A DNA stretch of 60,000 nucleotides from Cryptomeria japonica (lineage: Eukaryota > Streptophyta > Pinopsida > Cupressales > Cupressaceae), in the NCBI RefSeq assembly GCF_030272615.1, contig NC_081412.1, positions 22,910,432 to 22,970,431 on the forward strand, given 5' to 3'. How positions within the stretch are numbered: position 1 is the first letter of the stretch; each line of letters opens with the position of its first letter. The translations under genes and the position numbers were made by a program. Shown in pieces: positions 54,522 to 60,000 of the stretch. A model generated the notes under the pieces. The model saw only the letters and a list, made by a program, of their open reading frames with translations, made no database searches and was not told the DNA's origin.

Positions 54522-56525
54522 TTGACACACAAGGTACAACTCATCGCAAAGATTGATCCACTCAAGTATTTACTCAGCAAAGCAGCATTGACAGGTTGCT
54601 TGGCCAAATGGGTAATGATTCTAAGTGAATTTGACATCGAGTATGTGGACCGTAAAACTATCAAAGGGCAGGTCATTGCAGATCAGTTGGCCGATGCACC
54701 ACTCATAGGCGATCATCCCCTCATTTCCAATTTTCTAGATGAAGAGATATTCATGATCATAGAAGTACAACCATGGAAGCTACATTTTGATGGTTCATAC
54801 ACTAGGCACGGGTCGGGGGCAGGCATTTTGTTTATCACACCTCAAGGTGACAGCATCCCGAAGTCTTACAGGCTCACATTTCCATGCACAAACAACATAG
54901 CAGAGTATGAGGCCTTGATCACAGGACTTAGGTTAGCCGTACAATGGAAATTACAAGAACTACAAGTATATGGCGATTCCCAACTAGTCATTCGACAAGC
55001 AACAAATGAATATCAGACCAAAGATGATAAACTCATGCCATATAAGCAAATGGTGGACACTCTAAAGACATCATTTACTACTATCACTTTTGAGCAGATA
55101 CCAAGAGATCAGAATCGAGCTGCTGACGCCATGGCTACCATCACATCTCTACTAGATCTTCCACATAATTCAACACGCTACGAGTTCTTGGTAGAACAGC
55201 TTTGGATCCCCGCTTATGATATCCCCGAATCTGAAATGATATGTCGCCTTGTTGGTTCTGAATCCCCATGGTACGGTGAGTTCTACACCTATCTCCACGA
55301 TCATACCCTTCCTCCCAACCAATCAAATAACCAACGAAAAACCTTCATTCGCCAAACTGCTCGATATACCATTATTGCCGAAACCCTATACCGACGTAGT
55401 CTTGATGGTACTCTCCTTCGATGTCTGGAACAGGATGAGATAACAAAGGTTTTGGAAGAGGTACATGATGGAATTTGCGGGACTCACTCAAGTGGTCCAT
55501 CACTAGCCAAGAAGATCATGCGAGCTGGATACTATTGGCCATCTATGGAAAAGGATTCCTACTACTTTGTCAGAAAATGCAAGAAATGTCAAGTTCATGG
55601 TGACCTGATACATGCACCAGCACAGGAACTGCAACCAATCACAACACCATGGCCTTTTTGTCAATGGGGCCTTGACCTTGTGGGTAAGATTCATCCATCT
55701 TCATCCAATGGCCATAAATTCATTATTACCGCTACCGAATATTTCACAAAGTGGATCGAAGCTGTTCCACTTACCCAAGTCACCGGCAAGCAGATCGCCT
55801 CATTCATCTTCAACTACATCATCTGCCAGTATGGTGTACCCATGTCCATCATCACAGATAACGGTCTTCCTTTCAAAAATCAGGATGTCCGTGAGCTTTG
55901 TGAGAAATTTCATATCCAACATCGCTTTTCCACCCCCTATTACCCACAAGGCAATGGTCAGGCTGAAGCATCCAATAAAAACATATTGAGAATCCTAAAG
56001 AAGACAGTCAATGATGTCGGTCGTGATTGGCATGTTCAATTGAATCTAGCATTATGGGCATATCGAACTAGCATTCGAACCCCTACAGGTGCAACTCCTT
56101 ATTCATTGGTCTATGGTGCAGAAGCTATCTTACCTATTGAGGTCGAGATACCATCCTTACGGGTTTCCTTGCACAATCTCATCGATGATGAATCATACAG
56201 AGTCTCACGCCTTCAGGACTTAGAGTTACTTGATGAGAAGCGACAAGCTGCATACAATCACCTCAAAGCCTATCAGCAGCGCATGAGTAGAAGCTACAAT
56301 CACCGAGTTAGATCTCGTACATTTGAGGTAGGTGATCTTGTTCTTCGAGAAAATCCTCGCAACCAACCAAACAGAGAACATCAAGGCAAGTTTGAATCAA
56401 ACTGGTTGGGCCCATATGTTGTCACTGCTGTATTTGGGTCCGAGGCATATCAGTTGGCTACATCAGATGGAGAACCACTCGCAGATCCAATCAATAGCAT
56501 GCACCTCAAACGGTTTTATACCTAA
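54522..56525 (+). CDS. Gypsy pol, second part: RNase H end, archaeal-type RNase H, integrase
   Basis: Same frame as the preceding part, beyond the TGA at 54510. Residues 1-70 complete the gypsy RNase H and connection (QVIADQLADAP). Residues about 86-210 are the archaeal-type RNase H typical of Tat elements, with all four catalytic residues visible: Asp90 (HFDGSY), Glu128 (NNIAEYEAL), Asp152 (VYGDSQ), Asp202 (NRAADAMA). The integrase has the HHCC zinc motif (H..GTH ... CKKC, about 312-360) and DDE core residues Asp385 (WGLDLVG), Asp446 (ITDNGLPF) and Glu482 (NGQAEASN), with the canonical 35-residue gap between the last two. The end, SMHLKRFYT, is the usual integrase tail; no chromodomain follows. 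This part has no internal stop. Confidence 0.92.
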   Translation: MTHKVQLIAKIDPLKYLLSKAALTGCLAKWVMILSEFDIEYVDRKTIKGQVIADQLADAPLIGDHPLISNFLDEEIFMIIEVQPWKLHFDGSYTRHGSGAGILFITPQGDSIPKSYRLTFPCTNNIAEYEALITGLRLAVQWKLQELQVYGDSQLVIRQATNEYQTKDDKLMPYKQMVDTLKTSFTTITFEQIPRDQNRAADAMATITSLLDLPHNSTRYEFLVEQLWIPAYDIPESEMICRLVGSESPWYGEFYTYLHDHTLPPNQSNNQRKTFIRQTARYTIIAETLYRRSLDGTLLRCLEQDEITKVLEEVHDGICGTHSSGPSLAKKIMRAGYYWPSMEKDSYYFVRKCKKCQVHGDLIHAPAQELQPITTPWPFCQWGLDLVGKIHPSSSNGHKFIITATEYFTKWIEAVPLTQVTGKQIASFIFNYIICQYGVPMSIITDNGLPFKNQDVRELCEKFHIQHRFSTPYYPQGNGQAEASNKNILRILKKTVNDVGRDWHVQLNLALWAYRTSIRTPTGATPYSLVYGAEAILPIEVEIPSLRVSLHNLIDDESYRVSRLQDLELLDEKRQAAYNHLKAYQQRMSRSYNHRVRSRTFEVGDLVLRENPRNQPNREHQGKFESNWLGPYVVTAVFGSEAYQLATSDGEPLADPINSMHLKRFYT

Positions 56526-58942
56526 GGTGTACAGAGCATCAAGCTCCCCTACATATCAGAAAAATACCAAAAACATTCAGAAAATGTCCTGAAGAAAATA
56601 AAAAAACATTCAAAAAAGTAAAAAATAAAAAAATAAAAAAAAATCATGCATCCAAACGGTGAACAAACACTCCGGTGGCACCTTGGGTAAGTATGATGGT
56701 GAAAACCTGGCAAACAGGCACCACTCGTAAAGGCAATGGCTCCAGTATCTTTCAGGCTCGTTGCGATCACATTCATGCACACATACATCCATCCATCCCA
56801 ACCATGGCTTGTTATTTGATCTACAATTAAGAAAGTACTCCATGCGTCTAGCATCCCACCTTTTCATAGTCAGGTCTACAAACTGGGGGCAATACCCTTA
56901 CCCTAGTGATGGAAGTGGATTCTACATTGTCTTATATATCATTACGCTCTTCATTTAGGCAATCATCAGAAAATATCAAAAACATTCAAAAATGACTCTC
57001 AAAATACCAAAAACATTCAAAATTGTTTCACAAAATCCAAAAAACATCGGAAAACCCATCAAAAATCACACAAAAACATGGCAACACCTTGTACATATTT
57101 ATCTGATCAGATACAAAATAAACATTGACAACTACTCACACACTGACCATTTACCAATCAAACCAACACAATCGACTTCAACAATCCAAACCTGTCTTTA
57201 AACAAGGATGCATCCTTCCTTACCAAAACAAAGACAAGATGACATTTTCTTTGACAAGAAAATTATGTTAAGCTATCAAATGCTTGGTTGATTCGTGAGT
57301 AATTCATTTGTTTATCTGTATCAGGATCTTTCAGCATTGTTTTGTATCGTTTGTGCATTATTTCCGATGAAGTTCTGGGGCATGTACTAATGGTGTCTAC
57401 GTGGGAAGTTCACTAAGCTACGTAATCTTATGCCAAATACAGTCATAGATCACTACGGCTTGCTGACTACAGCATATACCTCGACCATATGAGCATGAAC
57501 CATTACCAAGGATCCATATTATTTATTCTTTATGTATATACTATTTGTTTACAGGTACAATGCTCATTCTTTGGTTCCTCCTCAACCAATTTGGATAAAG
57601 GTTTTTATTTCTTAGTACGGTATGCACTTGTCTCAGGATATGATCAGCCTAAGATCAAGGAGGACGATCCAAGTCATGCATGAACGGAGATAATCCTTGT
57701 CTGTTCCGCAAGCAATACTTAGGTCAACTTGATCCATTATATCAAGTTGCTTGTATTAACTTGCTATATCAAATCCATGTAAGAAATACTCTGGTCATCT
57801 TGAATCATTATGTCAAGATGCTTGTATTCTCTTCCAACATTTTAAAGCTCAATGATGAAAATAGAGCACTATGGATCGTCATTCCATCTCATCTATATAT
57901 ACTACATTCCATTGCATTCCAACCATCCATACATTCATAATAGCTGCATATCATGCATACATAGTCATAATAATGCATACTCTATTTTCCTCTTCTTCCA
58001 TAGGAATGAGTCATAGGTCCTCCATTTCTTCTAACATCGAACCCCCCCAACCCTCCCCATCTCAATAATCAACATCACATATCCTTCATCGTTTCCCATC
58101 AACCCAATCAAGCCACGTTCATCACCATCCATCTCTAATAGGAGGGATTGTGTTTCCCATCCTCATTCATCCACACAATCAAGCAAGTTACTTTGTCTAC
58201 ACAGATACATCGACTCCCACACACCTAGACTATCAACAGATACTCTGATCAAGTATCTTCGGGTCTCAACAGGTAATCGATTATGGTAATCCTAGACTAC
58301 ATCAGGCATTTATCATAATGACCTAGTCTCAACGGGGCTGCCATGATTCCCCACAACCATCCATCACACGCACATACTATCAATTGATCAACCAATCAAA
58401 CACAATCCAACGGACAATTACATCAATTGTCTATGTCTCAACGAGTATTTTGCTTCATATACCTTGACTTCATCAGGCAATTATATTAATTGTCTAAAGT
58501 CACATCAGGTCACTTTGATTCACTTACTCAGACTTTATCATGTCCAAGCGACCAATTGACATCAACTGTCATGCTTTGACTTGACTGGGGCAACTAAACC
58601 GATTGCACCAGAATGTCTAACCAATTTTGATCAATTGTATAGCATCAATCCAAACCCCACACTACATCTACTATGTATCTCTTGCATGACCTCAGGGTAC
58701 TCGCTGGCTTGTTGTTTCTTCATATTCACTCCATTTTCTCCCATTCTTTCATCATTAGTTCTAATTTCTTCTATTCTACCTCCCCTCCGCTTTTCATTCT
58801 TTTTCGAGAGATCATCCGATTTTTCAAAAAAATTCAGCCCATCCCTCGAGGGGGCATACCACCCATTAAATTTACATTTTATGGGGCATTTCTTCACACC
58901 TATTTTTCTTTCTTTGAAACGACGCGATAAACTGCACCATCT
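56526..58942 (+). other. 3' untranslated region of the gypsy element
   Basis: About 2.4 kb with no recognisable coding sequence. It contains a loose repeat of CAAAAACATTCA(A/G)AA units (56570-56625 and 56975-57040), a tandem pair around TCAA(C/G)(T/A)TG...ATCAAGTTGCTTGTATT (57722-57840), and recurrent GACT(T/A)CATCAGGCA motifs (58297-58540). ORFs on either strand (for example 58581-58961) have no known domain. Confidence 0.7.
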
Positions 58943-58956
58943 CAAAGAGGGGCAAA
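58943..58956 (+). other. Polypurine tract
   Basis: CAAAGAGGGGCAAA directly precedes the 3' LTR. Confidence 0.8.
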
Positions 58957-60000
58957 TGTAGTCACATAAATCTGTCCACTTAATTAAATGAATACTTAGT
59001 ATTTATTTGATTATTTAACCATCAATTAATAATTAATTAAATTAATATTTAATTAATTCATCTTAACCCTCTTCTCCTATTAATTAAATAAATTATTCAA
59101 TTTATTTGATTTAATTCACTTAACCAAATTCATACCATTAATTAAATAAATAAATCATATTTGTTTAATTAAATCTTCTCTCACATTTACATAAATTAAT
59201 ATTTATTTAAATCCCCCAAAATCCCACCTCTCACATTTAAATAAATAAATCATTTATTTAAATCACCTTTATCCTCCACCCACTTGTATTTTTCTACAAA
59301 AGCAAGTTGCACAATTATTTTAAATAAATAATTTATTTAAATCACCTTTATCCTCCACCCACTTGTATTTTCCTACAAAAGCAAGTTGCACAACTATTTT
59401 AAATAAATTATTTATTTAAAATCCTATTTATCCTCACCCACTTGAAACCTTTAATGGTTTCCCTTAAAGTATTCAAACTTGATGGCTTTAAAGTCTTCAA
59501 ACTTGATGGCTTCCTTCTATAGTCTTCTTAAGACTTTAATGGTTTTCCTTAAAGTCTTCAAGCCTTTAATGGTTCCCCTCAAAGTCTTCAAGCATTTTAA
59601 TGCTTTATCTTCCTTTTTCTCATTTAAATAAATTAATATTTATTTGAATATTTATCCAAATACAACTTGCACACATTTATTGAAATAAATGAATTTTTAT
59701 TTTAATAAAATCCTATTTTCCCTCACCCACCAAATCCACTTGCAAAATCTAATCCCCTTCTAGATTCTTCTAACCCCTTCCTAATTAACTTAATCCATCC
59801 CCTAATTATTGTCACATTCCTAAGCAAAATGGAGTCACTTCTCAAAGCCTAAAAGTCTTTGATAACCATTAAAGGCTTTCAACCTTCAACCACTAAATGT
59901 CTCAAAGTCTTGGATAACCATTAAAGGCTTTCAACCTTCAACCACTAAATGGCTCAAAGTCTTTGATAACCATTGAAGGCTTCCAACTTTCAACCACTTA
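58957..60000 (+). repeat. 3' LTR of Tat-type gypsy element, truncated by the window
   Basis: First 1044 bp of the LTR. Against the 5' LTR I see about three to five substitutions, loss of one tandem unit near 59210 and gain of another (about 79 bp) near 59310-59390. The remaining 0.84 kb, and the copia, transposon B and LINE remnants, should follow beyond 60000. Confidence 0.92.

Larger units (their letters stand above)
44621..60000 (+). mobile_element. Ty3/gypsy element of the Tat lineage, cut by the window end
   Basis: 5' LTR 44621-46500, interior 46501-58956, 3' LTR from 58957. The polyprotein order is gag, protease, RT, RNase H, second (archaeal-type) RNase H, integrase, which is diagnostic of the Tat group (Ogre, Retand and relatives). 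A 2.7 kb leader and a 2.4 kb 3' untranslated region also fit that group. LTRs are nearly identical apart from repeat-number changes, so the insertion is recent, yet gag-pol carries five stop codons. It sits inside the 3' LTR of the older copia element. Confidence 0.93.

Noticed and set aside
58581-58961. 126-codon ORF near the 3' LTR as an env-like gene
   Set aside because: Short, overlapping frames on both strands, and it runs into the purine tract and LTR; no supporting motif.

Overview
This 60 kb window looks like intergenic DNA from a large, repeat-packed land-plant genome. It is AT-rich, has almost no host coding sequence, and holds LTR retrotransposons, a LINE relic and DNA transposons nested several layers deep. 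The elements are plant types (Ty1/copia with the usual Met-tRNA primer site, and a Tat-lineage Ty3/gypsy element). A conifer or other gymnosperm is my guess from the style of nesting; the sequence does not prove it.

Layout. Positions 1-7074 are mostly unassigned AT-rich DNA with TA microsatellites, local duplications, a possible MITE, a short acidic ORF behind a TATA box, and a minus-strand fragment resembling the C-terminus of a CCR/DFR-type reductase. Positions 7080-20288 are a small non-autonomous copia-like LTR element (flanking duplication CATTT) whose 3' LTR is split by an 11.2 kb DNA transposon, copy A (8660-19908; flanking duplication ATGC). Positions 22141-24417 hold a copia gag scrap and a minus-strand LINE relic. 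The LINE is split by an 8.5 kb gag-only copia element (24423-32971; flanking duplication GAGTA) and resumes at 32977-33099, where a second copy of the DNA transposon, copy B (from 33100, inverted relative to A), interrupts it. A copia element (38629 onward) sits in the GA array of B, and a young Tat-type gypsy element (44621 to beyond 60000) sits in the 3' LTR of that copia. The right-hand ends of these last elements lie outside the window.

The most interesting object is the DNA transposon family defined by A and B. It has terminal inverted repeats beginning GGG, a 4-bp target duplication, and two convergent genes. One is a DDE transposase with motifs that look Sola-like (full length but broken in A; catalytic part deleted in B). 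The other is a ten-exon gene of unknown function with a CxxC...CxxC motif, whose exon lengths agree between copies. Seven 14-bp CG-rich near-palindromic boxes lie inside one end with identical spacing in both copies (30, 45, 29, 29, 29, 29 bp). By analogy with CACTA elements, the second gene could encode a protein binding these boxes; that is inference.

No gene in the window looks intact and active. The gypsy element is the youngest (LTRs nearly identical), yet its gag-pol frame carries five stop codons.
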